Below, piece after piece: positions 44,734 through 54,565 of a stretch of DNA of 64,000 bases. Position 1 is the first letter of the stretch. Every line of letters begins with the position of its first letter. The translations under genes and the position numbers were made by a program. The notes below the pieces were generated by a model. It saw only the letters and a program-made list of their open reading frames with translations. It did no database searches and was not told the DNA's origin. The stretch lies in the NCBI GenBank assembly GCA_019096195.1, contig JAGTXK010000059.1, forward strand, positions 1-64,000, in the 5' to 3' direction. Source of the DNA: Boletus sp. NGJ. Its lineage: Eukaryota > Basidiomycota > Agaricomycetes > Boletales > Boletaceae.

Positions 44734-45585
44734 ATGCGACCGAATCGTGCGTGCAACGTCGTGGCTTGCTGTGGAGGCGATTGGGTCGCCGGTTTCCTAT
44801 CCCTGATCTCGAGCCATATCGCGTTCGCAAAAGAAAACCTGGTCACTCTATTCAAAGGTGGGGTGTGTTTCGCTGAGCTGGAGAGGTCGCTGTTGGGCTC
44901 CGACGTCAACTGGATCATGAATAGTCTGTTGTTTGGATGGTATGAGTCATTGTTTCAGTCGTACATGACGCCCAAGGTGTGTATTAGAGTTGCTGTCTCG
45001 CTTGCTCACGGTGTTGGTGTGGAAATAGTCAGCCGGGAAGAATTTTGCGTCGACTCATCTGATTCATCTCATCGATATGTCTCATTTGTCGGGTCCTCGA
45101 TGCGGATGGAAATAGTGTGGGTCTCGGTGACGCCAACGAAGGATGTTTTGATTGTTACGCTAGATTCTAAAAGTTGGTCCTGTCACCCGTGTTCCTTCCT
45201 CCTCGGCTCACTCCAATATTTCAGCAAGTTTTACATCTCGTCTGAAGGTGTACACGGTATTGAAACTTCTCCGCTGAAAAGGACACGTCGCTTGTTATGT
45301 TGTAGGTGCTGTTCTGCAACAACTTTCCGTTCAGTGGCTTTTTTGGATTCTTTAAGCTGTTCCCTCGGAGTTTCACGGCGTTGTATCGCAAAGCGAACCC
45401 GCCATCATTCCAGTCGCTCTTCATTATCATCAAGGTATGCATGCCGCGGGCTAGTACCGCATCATCTGCCTCGACAAATTGTTGTTTTTCCTTGTGGCGT
45501 AGCACGTCATCGACTCGGACAGGCTGAGTTCGCCAGAGAGTGGGTGATTGTTGTTTGTCGTGTTGTCGTACTGAACCGCTCATGA
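44734..45585 (+). CDS. Orphan 283-codon open frame, doubtful
   Basis: Uninterrupted frame starting MRPNRACNVVACCGGDW and including FAKENLVTLFKGGVCFAELE and VWVSVTPTKDVLIVTLDSKS. The Cys/Ser content and lack of any recognisable motif argue for chance, but 849 bases without a stop is long for this composition. No splice-linked neighbours are evident, and a 148-codon minus frame overlaps its 3' part. I cannot assign a function. Confidence 0.25.
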   Translation: MRPNRACNVVACCGGDWVAGFLSLISSHIAFAKENLVTLFKGGVCFAELERSLLGSDVNWIMNSLLFGWYESLFQSYMTPKVCIRVAVSLAHGVGVEIVSREEFCVDSSDSSHRYVSFVGSSMRMEIVWVSVTPTKDVLIVTLDSKSWSCHPCSFLLGSLQYFSKFYISSEGVHGIETSPLKRTRRLLCCRCCSATTFRSVAFLDSLSCSLGVSRRCIAKRTRHHSSRSSLSSRYACRGLVPHHLPRQIVVFPCGVARHRLGQAEFAREWVIVVCRVVVLNRS

Positions 45586-45754
45586 TATGTGTCGTTCGTT
45601 CCCATCCCCTAAAATCCCAACAGATCGTGCAGGACGGGTAAGAGGCAATCTTTTCCCTTGGCTTCACGCTGAAAGCTGAACATCATTCCATAGTAAGGAC
45701 AAGGCGGGCTCGAAACCTACTACAGCTATACGGTACAACCAAAGGCTACCATCA

Positions 45755-46020
45755 CCAACGGAATGGTTGATCAGTTCTGCTCCTCCACAAGGCTGGCTTT
45801 GGACACAAGATCACAATGCATGCGTTCCGGTAACATCCGAACTCGGAGAGCATGTGCTATATTGGCTCGTACCAAGCTGCAACACGTACGCAGAAGCTCT
45901 GGCTGGGAATGTGCATCTTCCTACTCTCCGGCAAGGTAAATACTGCTCCCAATTCCACGCACCAAGACAAGGTGAGGTATTCTTCAAGATTGCAGCACGA
46001 TTCTGACGTCCTGTTCGTGG
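45755..46020 (+). repeat. Copy of DUF6533 3'-flank repeat
   Basis: GGCTGGCTTTGGACACAAGATCACAATG and ATCTTCCTACTCTCCGGCAAGGTAAA match 27,500-27,600 and 44,150-44,290. It lies just upstream of the D5 relic, the same order as the repeat and relic at 27.5-28.0 kb. Confidence 0.55.
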
Positions 46021-46137
46021 TAGGCGCAGTCGCGGCGGTAGCGGACGCAGCGCCTATACCAATCTCGTAAAAGTGGGTACCCGCCCGTTCATCACTGGCA
46101 GGGCGGCCGTTGAGTCCGCCTCCCATAGCCAAATGAT

Positions 46138-47189
46138 ATGAAAACTGTCTTCGGTCAATGGCGTGACGTTATCGCTGTTTATTTGGCGTTTCCGGTGTTC
46201 TTTTCAGCTGCCGATCGTAAGTCTTATCGTGCGAACCCGATCAATCCTCGGGATCCTCCTGTCCATTTTCGTGCCGCAAATCATCACTGCCTTTTTTTTA
46301 ACATGCATTTCTCGGGTATGTCTCAAAACCTCATTGGAATTATCGCTGTGATTTTGAGAAAAGGGCCCTATCCCCTCACCTCTTCCTCAGCAACAGTCTT
46401 GATTTCGCGTATTGCAATTACATGAAGACCACAACCATCAGCACCGACTTATACTTTACAATTCCAAGATTTGCTCTCAGTGTTATGCTGTCAGTTCTCG
46501 CTCTCATACATACCTTGAAGCATTGATTGATATTTATAGAGCGACAAAACGATGGCCGCTCAGCCAATCCATGAAACTTCTCGTCCAAGACGAAGCCTTT
46601 GTTTTTCTATTATATCACATCCATCGTCACCTTCCTCCCAGTCTTATTGTCAGGCATACGTATGAGAACTGAGTAAATTACCAGCTTTTCCTCGATTAGG
46701 AACCTCGTCTTCAAGATTCTCGTAGCGTCAAAATATGGGCCTCGATTTAACAAGAACTCGATAATTTTCTTGTCCACGCTGAGTTTCATAGCCCTCTGTC
46801 TCGTCGTGCCTCACTTCATTCTCAACGTGCGGGAACTGTACGACCATGATCTTTGTGGCCGTTATCGAGGGAACAACGCCGGATTCAGTTTGTTGATGCA
46901 ACCGATGGTCAGCTGGGATAGGGCCGTGTCTGCGATTTCATTCGCGGGTGTTGGCGATCGAGGGAACTCGCAATCAGACGACTCGGAGCCGATGCTACCC
47001 GAGGTGGTTGGGGTAGCTTCTGTCAGCGGAATATCGGCCCGGGTAGTGGAGGAGGCAATGGCTCAAGAGACCATGGGAATTCATCAGAACTTGGTCGTAA
47101 TACTCGTAGGTAACAATATAGTTGCAACCCTTAAGATGTTGTTATCGTGCCATCCCAGCCGAGATGCCACGATGGCCAAGAGTTCTTGA
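46138..47189 (+). pseudogene. D5: 5'-truncated DUF6533 gene
   Basis: Fragments in order: a membrane span before a splice-like AAD (VYLAFPVFFSAAD), RTRSILGILLSIFVPQIITA matching the WNRS-KILYVLL span of D3, IYRATKRWPLSQSMKLLVQD matching YKAVKQWQPNRYMQQLVRD, and VPHFILNVRELYDHDLCGRY with GNNAGFSLL in place of GIDTGFGV. The N-terminal exons with the DUF6533 motif are missing and the C-terminal frame runs about 60 residues longer than in relatives. It is a pseudogene or, less likely, a shortened gene. Confidence 0.65.
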
Positions 47190-47612
47190 GGCTGTGAGTG
47201 TTTGATTTTGTTCTTCGCCATAGATTCGTCCTGATCACCGCTCAGATATTTTCGTACTTTCGAAATCGATTCGGACGGGCGGAGAGTTCAAGAAAGGGCC
47301 GTATGGCCCGCATGCCCTCGAATCGGTTGGGATTCCTACGTAATGCCATCTAAGAGCCCTTTCTGGTCGGCCCTCGTGGACTCATCGTTTACATACCATC
47401 TTGATGCTCCACTGGCATGCCCCATCGGGAAAGCAAAGCATCCGATACCAGCGCTCCATCTCCACACGCATCGCAGTGTGAATAAGGCTGCCGTTAGAAG
47501 ACACGCTCCATGAGGTTGCATATCTACTAGGTGATCTCATCGTTTTCATCGTCCATCTTTTGTTCTCCATCATCGTTGACCCTCAACGTTCGCTGTCAAA
47601 CGTTTTCGCTCC
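47190..47612. other. Spacer between D5 and D6
   Basis: No gene. Short minus frames at 47.34-47.57 kb have no recognisable product; the last 100 bases are the D6 5' flank. Confidence 0.4.
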
Positions 47613-49418
47613 ATGTCTTCCGCTTTGCAGTCGATCATCGAGGGCCTCCTCATAAATGATTATGCTTCCCGTATGGGCATTCACAAATTCGTTCGAAAAT
47701 TGATCTTAAATGTTTACATGCAGTCGCAATGGCCACCGTGGTTGTGTATGATTATAGTAAGCAAGAAATCAGCTCACAGCGTTTCACAGTGGCATTTGTA
47801 ACCTTTTCGTCGATAGTTCTCATGTTTCCGAACGAGGTATCGTACGTCCAACTCCACCCTTTTTTACTCACTAAAGAGTTGAGCAGATAGAGTATGTTTG
47901 GGTCAGGAAATCATTGCTATCAAGGAACGTACTATGTCACTGACAGAACCACAGACCAAGCCCTGGACATGGGTCTCTACGATGTTCGTTCTTGTGGGTA
48001 CAGAGTCCCCCGATACATTGATGTATGTGCTACGAGGCTGAATGCTCCGCCAGATCCGTTATCTGGGTATCTACTGCGCTTTGTAGGTCTACCACTGCCG
48101 CAATGCATACTGTACAAGCTCTATTCATTCACTCCAAATCTATATGCAGGGCGACTGCGTTTAGTATGTGCAAGACTATGAGCTGGTGGCGCTTACACTG
48201 ACCATGTACATTCAAAGTTGGCACCACGTTTGTGCCTGGCCCCGTGAAGGTTAGTTTTTCTGTTCAAAACCCGATTCGTTTCTAATGAAATTGTTATGGC
48301 AGACGTATGCACTCGTATTTCACCAGTAATCCATCCCTACTGACAGTTGTGTAGGTGTAAGCATTGTATGTTTACGGCTCGCAGTGCTGTTTAATTGAGA
48401 CGTGCACCTTCCCAAGGTACTGGGATCATTGTCTCAAGCGACTGGGCATTTGCAGTGTTTAATTCTGCTGCTGAGCGTAAGTTACTAAGCCCTAGTTATT
48501 GCGCCACCTCATATTTTTACTTCAATCGCAGTGGTAATGGCCCTGCGTGTTTATGCGTTGTGGAATCGATCCAAGATGGTCCTTAGCATCCTCCTCTTTT
48601 TCTACCTGGCCAATGTTGTTATTCAAGTCGTTGGGACAGCTGTCATCGAAAACCCGAAAACCTATTCCCCAGGTATGGCTCCATGTAACTGTAATTATAA
48701 GTAAGAATCTTGATTGGCATCTCCCTCCTGTTGCTCTTCCCCTCAGTGGAAGTCAGCCAAGTGCTCAATTATTCGGTTTGCTATCCAATACTCATCAAGA
48801 TCACCCCTTACATCAAGTATACGATCATCAACCCAACTGTCTTTGATACTCTGCTACTGGTTCTCGCTCTTATCCCGACGACGAAGCAGTCGATTACTAT
48901 GTACAAGGCAACGAAGCAGTGGCAGCCCAACCGGTATATGGCCCTGATCGTCAGAGAGGGTGTTTTTTACATCTTTTTGTACGTCTTTCTTGGTGTCAGT
49001 ATCACATCCATCCATCCTCCTCGTGAATCTTCTCTTATGCACTCGACTACGGGCACACAAACTCATCACTTTTATTTTTCCCCCACGGAACAGGAATTCA
49101 CTTAACAACGTTACCAACATCATAGAAAAAGTGATCCCGAATCCGTTGACAACCCCTTGGCTAGTCATGCTGGGACTTCTTGGTGTTGTAACTCTATATC
49201 CCGTCATCCCTCGGTTCGTCCTCAGCGTTCGGGAGTTGTACGAAAAGGACAGGCGTGGTCGCTGGCAAGGGATCGACACCGGATTCGGGGTGTCGTCACG
49301 AACATATGCAGAAAGGGATCCAGTCGTGTCTGCCATCGCATTTGCGGGCGCCGGGAGGGGTCGAGGTCTGGAGGACGAAGAGATGCAACTTGAAGAAGTT
49401 GGGGATGGTACGCGCTAG
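47613..49418 (+). CDS. D6: DUF6533-family multi-pass membrane protein
   Basis: The ATG at 47,613 opens MSSALQSIIEGLLINDYASR. Exons give VAMATVVVYDY, a divergent DUF6533 motif (VLMFPNEIEYVW), TKPWTWVSTMFVL, IRYLGIYCAL, VGTTFVPGPVK, an 8-nt micro-exon (48,347-48,354), RRAPSQGTGIIVSSDWAFAV, VYALWNRSKMVLSILLFFYL, PTVFDTLLLVLALIPTTKQS, YKATKQWQPNRYMALIVREG, NSLNNVTNIIEKVIPNPLTT, IPRFVLSVRELYEKDRRGRW and GIDTGFGVSS, ending at 49,418. With the micro-exon and a 45-nt intron the frame stays open (VKLCRRAPSQ), so this copy looks functional. It forms a same-strand run with D5 and D7. Likely a membrane protein; function unknown. Confidence 0.75.
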
Positions 49419-51141
49419 TGACGGCCGGTGTGCCGCTGAGTAGGGTGTTTTGGGATACTGCGCTTGTCGACTACGATTTACACAGGACGAAATGTCACGT
49501 CGAGTGAAGAGCGAGAACAATGCAGAACAGGAAGGCTTGCCGTCGATCTACTTTCACCAATGTATAGTTACTTAGTTACTAGGAACCCTCAATTGGGGAA
49601 CGTTCGCGATTAGTACAACCACTTTGACCACTCCCGATCGTTGCCTCTAAACTCAACGAGATTCTTTAAGCACTAGGTCGTTCAGCTAGTGATCCCGAGT
49701 CTATTCTCTACAGTGCACGTTCTGAGTGCATTCTTGGCGTTGTGGTCAACAGCTCACTAGTATGAACGAGTGGAGTCAACCAGCCCGAAGAGATCCGAGA
49801 CCGAGAATCTCGAACTTCCCCGTGCCAACCAGTCCGATCAGCACGCGGTTGACTACAGTTGATTATCACATTCATAATCTATGGTTTTGCAACAACGGAC
49901 CTATTGCTATCAAATGCTGAAATTCGCCTTCGGGTTCATCTTGATTCTTGGTAACCACTTCATCGTTGCAGACTGGCGACGAGCCTCCGGCTGTCATGGA
50001 TGCCATTGGAGGGACCCTCAGGCTGCTGTAATGGCCATCGAACTTCTTGATCATGAGCAAGCAGTAATGTGCCAACTGAGACTCAAATTTCGGATTTCAC
50101 TCCATCCGAAGAAGCTCCCTCAACTCAACTCAACGGAGGATGAATGTATCTGATCCATCAGTGATTTCGAGGCACAAAACCGCATTTTCCACACCTGCCA
50201 ACTCTGGACTCGGAGTCTGGATGAGGTGTTAGATGGTCCCGAAGAGGTCGAAATTGTAGATGTATTACACCATGAGATAGCTGTGGCAAGGGGCGAGGTC
50301 ATCGAGATCGACTCGGGTGAAGAGGATAACCCAGAGCAGTGTGCATCAATACAAGTTATACTAGTACAACTTACAAGGGTTCAGACGATTCAGATGTTCG
50401 GAGTGTGGTGAGGCTCAGGATATCTTCGGGTTGTCGAAGCGGCTGTGTCGTTTTCGCGCACACTTACAGCGACAGGAGTTTGCCAATGCGAAACAGACGA
50501 CTTTGAATCAATGTCATGTCGCCTGATCATGCTCCTTCGACTCGGACGCCAGGATAAGCTGTGACAGTGTTACCCATTGTCACACGTCGTCCTGAGAAGA
50601 CACTCCCCCGCATTATTGTCCACCAGGCGCTCTAGAGCCTTCCTTGAAATACTGTATGGTTCCCCATGACCCTTTCAATTTATCCATGCTTCACCGTTGG
50701 CTAATCACTAGCACTCTTAATAGAATGTGGTTGGCACGGTTGGCAATAACATTTTGACACTAGGTTTGCCCATCGTCGGCTCTGCGACCGTTCCAGAGCA
50801 AGTCGCTATATACAGTTCGAGTCTCCATTATGCTAATTCACCTCTATACCGAATATCCTTATTGCCGCCATCTTATCAATCAAATTAATCAAGCACAGCC
50901 ATTCACCACATGCCGCTCGTAGAAATTATAACTGCGCATAACGATGCAACGCTGCTATTGGACGATAAAGTCTGCCTTTTGATGCTTTCATCGCATTTCC
51001 CCGCCATCCGTTGCCATATATATCGCTCTCATAACTGCTCTCATATACCAGATTTCGCCAGGTTCCCAACGAACCATCGCCCCTTCGTTTTTTTTTTCCA
51101 TCACTGAGTCTTCAGGAAACGCTGTCTCTATTGCACAATCC
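49419..51141. other. Spacer between D6 and D7 with one acidic frame
   Basis: Mostly without recognisable content. A plus frame at about 50,154-50,411 reads SDFEAQNRIFHTCQLWTRSL, then VEIVDVLHHEIAVARGEVIE and IDSGEEDNP. Its acidic VIEIDS-type tail resembles the ends of some transposase-like proteins, but the evidence is too thin to call a gene. The last 250 bases are the D7 5' flank. Confidence 0.35.
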
Positions 51142-52853
51142 ATGTCTTCTGATGTAGTGTCTGAATTGGAAGGTCTTGTGCTAAACAATTATGCATCAGG
51201 TATGTCACTTACATTTGTGGTCAGTGATACATCTGACGTTCTCATACAGTCGTGATGGTCACCGTCGTTACATATGATTATAGTAAGTGATACGTTTGTG
51301 CATGAACTTTGTTCGTACCGGAGTAACCTTGACAACTTTACTGCTCATAGTCCTCACACTTCCCAGTGAGGTATGTCTGCATCCTTTTTCCAAAGTTGTT
51401 TCCCAGCTCAGCACCTGCTTAGATAAATTATATTTGGGTCAGGAAACATTCAGCAAGCAGATTTGGCCTCACTGACACACCATAGAGCAAGCCCTGGACC
51501 TTGGTCTCTACGCTGTTCGTTGTGGTATGTATGAACTCTCTTAATACACTTTTAAGCATGTGCTACGAGACTGACTACTTGGCCAGGTCCGTTATATTGG
51601 CCTTTATTGTGCTTTGTAAGTCTGTCGCTGCTGTAAGCCATTTTGAACAGCATAGTTCACTCTAATTTGCTTGCAAGTGTCGTTTCCCTCGGTATGTTCA
51701 AAACCGATAGTCGAGCTGGATTTGGATTAACCCGGAACATTTTAAGTTGGCAGCACCTTTTTTCCAGGTCCCGAGATAGTTAGTTCTCAGTTTAATACTT
51801 GGAAAGACGCTAACAATGTGTTAGGCGTAGGCATTTGCTTTCCGCCAGCGAACTTGGTTATTGACGGCTGCTTAGATGTAAGCAAACATCTCTACACCCA
51901 CCACTGTGCTCGAATGCAACGGGCCTACTCTGAAGGTACTGTCATCGTTCTCGCATTTTACTGGGGATATACATTGTTTATTGCTGCCGCCGATCGTGAG
52001 TCACCATTCCCTCTGACCCCATCTCCTTATCTCTTTGTCGTCAATCACAGTGGTGATGGTTTTACGTGTTTACGCGATGTGGAATCGATCCAAGTTTATT
52101 CTTGGCATCCTTCTGCTGTGCTACATAGTCGAAGTCATCTTTCAAGTTGTCACCACGGGTATTTTCGACAACCTTGATTCTTACTTGACAGGTGTGTCTG
52201 GTTTAAATTGGAGCGAGCTATATGCATAATCCGGAGCATCTGCCCTTTACTTCTCTCCTTTCTCTCCTTCAGTGTCGACTGTGCAATTCTATGGCTACTC
52301 GTTTTGCTATACCACATACAACTCACTGCCCCCCTTCCTCAAGTATTCTAACATTGCGCCACCTGTTTTCGATTTTCTGCTGTTGGTTCTTGCCGTCACC
52401 TCAACCTTGAAGCAGTCGATTGAGATGTACAAAGCTACAAAGCGGTGGCAGCCCAATCGGTACATGATGCTGCTTGCCAAGGAAGGAGTCCTCTACTTGC
52501 TCATGTACGTGCCTGCGCTCGTTTTCATTTTCACCCATTTTCACCGTTCGTCTTGCCATTGCCATGGCGTTTACTTCAATTGAAACCCAACACACGAGCT
52601 TACGTTTGATAACTTTTTTTTTTTTTGCTTTCAAACCAGGAATTTGCTCAACAACATCACCAATATGATGGGGAAGGTCGTGTCAAATCCATTAAACGCG
52701 GAGTGGCTGCTCGTTCTCAGCATGTTAGGCGTTATATCTTTGTTTCCCATCATGCCTCGGTTCATCATGAGCATACGCCAAATGTATGAAAGCGATATTC
52801 GTGGCCGCTGGGAAGGGGTCGATACCGGCTTTGGTGTTGTTATGACGATCTGA
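51142..52853 (+). CDS. D7: DUF6533-family multi-pass membrane protein
   Basis: The ATG at 51,142 opens MSSDVVSELEGLVLNNYAS. It continues VVMVTVVTYDY, VLTLPSEINYIW (DUF6533 motif), SKPWTLVSTLFVVVRYIGLY, QRAYSEGTVIVLAFYWGYTL, VMVLRVYAMWNRSKFILGIL, PVFDFLLLVLAVTSTLKQSI, YKATKRWQPNRYMMLLAKEG, NLLNNITNMMGKVVSNPLNA, IMPRFIMSIRQMYESDIRGR and WEGVDTGFGVVMTI, ending at 52,853. The exon beginning ATGCAACGGGCC (about 51,916) lacks a clear AG in front of it, and the micro-exon region differs from D3, so that junction is unresolved. Otherwise frames are clean. The C-terminus is shorter than in D3, D4 and D6, ending soon after the GVDTGFGV motif. Confidence 0.7.
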
Positions 52854-53217
52854 TAGTCTATTTGATTTCTCCGCGTAGTCCCTTCAAGCCGCATACGCGA
52901 GGCACAATACTTGCTATTATATCGATTCGCGCCGTTTGGCATTCTTGTGCTCCTGTCTGCTTCGTGTAATACTTGACTCCATCGTGAATGGACCGTGATC
53001 AGGTCATTGTACAATCTATGAGATGACGGCGCATCAGTTCTTGTGCATGAACGTTATGATGGATGGGTAACCACTGTATTGAAGTAATCCGCTGGGGGTA
53101 AAAACCCCGTTACGAGCATGGAGAAGTGATTCCGCACGTCGGGGCATGATCGATGAGTCTATGGAAATATTACCTGGTCCCTGCGCTTCAAGTAAATATA
53201 ATACTCTACCTCGTATG
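52854..53217. other. Convergent spacer between D7 and the BTB gene
   Basis: No gene; AT-rich 3' flanks of the two converging genes. Confidence 0.4.
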
Positions 53218-54335
53218 TTAAAAGTCTGTCTCGTAACTCTCGGTCTTTTTTAACTGTTCCCAAGAAGGAAACCCAAAGGCAGAAGGCAGTCCGCTCCAAG
53301 CATCCTCTCTCCCATCTTCGATTTCCCTATGACAATAAATCATACAATTCAGGCAGAACCTGGAATCCCACCGGGGGTCCCACCGCATAAATGGGTCTCG
53401 AGAGCTGGGTCGATCTGGACACCACAGTTCTGTAATCGTGGCAAAATTCCCGAGAGCGCATTTGACTTCGTCTGTGCAGCATGGTCGCTGCCTCTTCAAC
53501 CAGCCAAACGCGAGAGATCGTAGCTCTAGAAGCTTGTCCCTGCCCATGATACAAGACTTTTGATTGGCAGCTGTGAGATGGTATAAAGAGCCGTCGAAGT
53601 AGTACCCGTCGAGAATAGCGGTCAGAGGAGACGAGCAGATACAACGATACATGGCGACAGGCAGCAAGGAAGACAACCCAAACTCTCGAGCGAGGTTGAT
53701 CAACTGGAAGTCATACTTGTCGCGTCCGGTTATGGGATGTACGAGGTCAGGTGGTAGAAACAGAAGGGAGAACAAAGACGATGGGTAGCATTGCTTCATC
53801 CTCGAACAGGCCTCGTCGAATAACCAGCGTATTTCATATTTCTTGCCTAGTCGGAGAAAGGCTGTCAGCGCAGAGACGTGCATGGGCACCTCAGCAGAAA
53901 TTCGCTGTCTGAGTGGAGTTAACGTCGACGTGAGACCAAAAGTGAGTCAACTACACACGGTCTCGTGTACAGTGTCTTGAGGACGATTTGAACCTCTAGC
54001 GCTGAATCGTGCAGCGTCACGACGGGACAACCGTCGACTTTGCGGCCTGCGGACCTGTTGGTTTGCGAAGAAGACAACATGTCGCCGAATATCCTTGAGG
54101 CCGAAGAAAGAACAGCTCGGTGAACGCGGAAGCACCCTCCTTCCACAGCGAGGACGACGTTTCCGTCGCGCAACCATGGGTCGAGACGACGTGGACCCAC
54201 CAAAGTTGCACCACTGGATAAGGGCATATAAGACCAGAAACCCACAGAATGTTGGGTGAAATTCCAGAGCGTCCGCATAGGATGGCTACGCAAAGGCATG
54301 TCCAATAGCATAGGTTTAGCACGGCCATTTGCCAA
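53218..54335 (-). CDS. BTB/POZ domain protein
   Basis: Two exons (about 54,335-53,959 and 53,908-53,218) are joined by a 50-nt intron that keeps frame (TLYTRP then QRISAEVPMH). The BTB fold shows DPWLRDGNVVLAVEGGCFRV, HRAVLSSASRIFGDMLSS, VVTLHDSALEVQIVLKTLYT, then LTAFLRLGKKYEIRWLFDEA, the classical BTB core and the first helices after it. The remainder (FQLINLAREFGLSSLLPVAM, WCPDRPSS, CLNCMIYCHREIEDGREDAW) is typical of fungal BTB proteins without Kelch or zinc-finger repeats. BTB domains mediate protein-protein contacts, often with cullin ligases. The true start may be further in, near the DPWLRDG motif. It is divergent from the folate gene with about 230 bases between. Confidence 0.85.
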
Positions 54336-54565
54336 CGAGGATGCCTTCAGGTCACCTCGAACTGATCACAAAACCGGCAACTTCATGTTACACTCATCAA
54401 CCGGACACTGGGGACAAGCCTTCAATGAGCGGCCCAAGATTCTGCGGTAACGGTTCTTGCGGCCTCGCGGGTTGGGGGTTGGGCCTCATTGCCAAATCCG
54501 GATTGTTTCCCGACTCTTCGCTTACTTCAGCAGTGGCGCCATAGATAGTCGTTTCATCTTCCACC

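Noticed and set aside
45221-45667. 148-codon minus frame
   Set aside because: Overlaps the longer plus frame, has no motif and no neighbouring exons.
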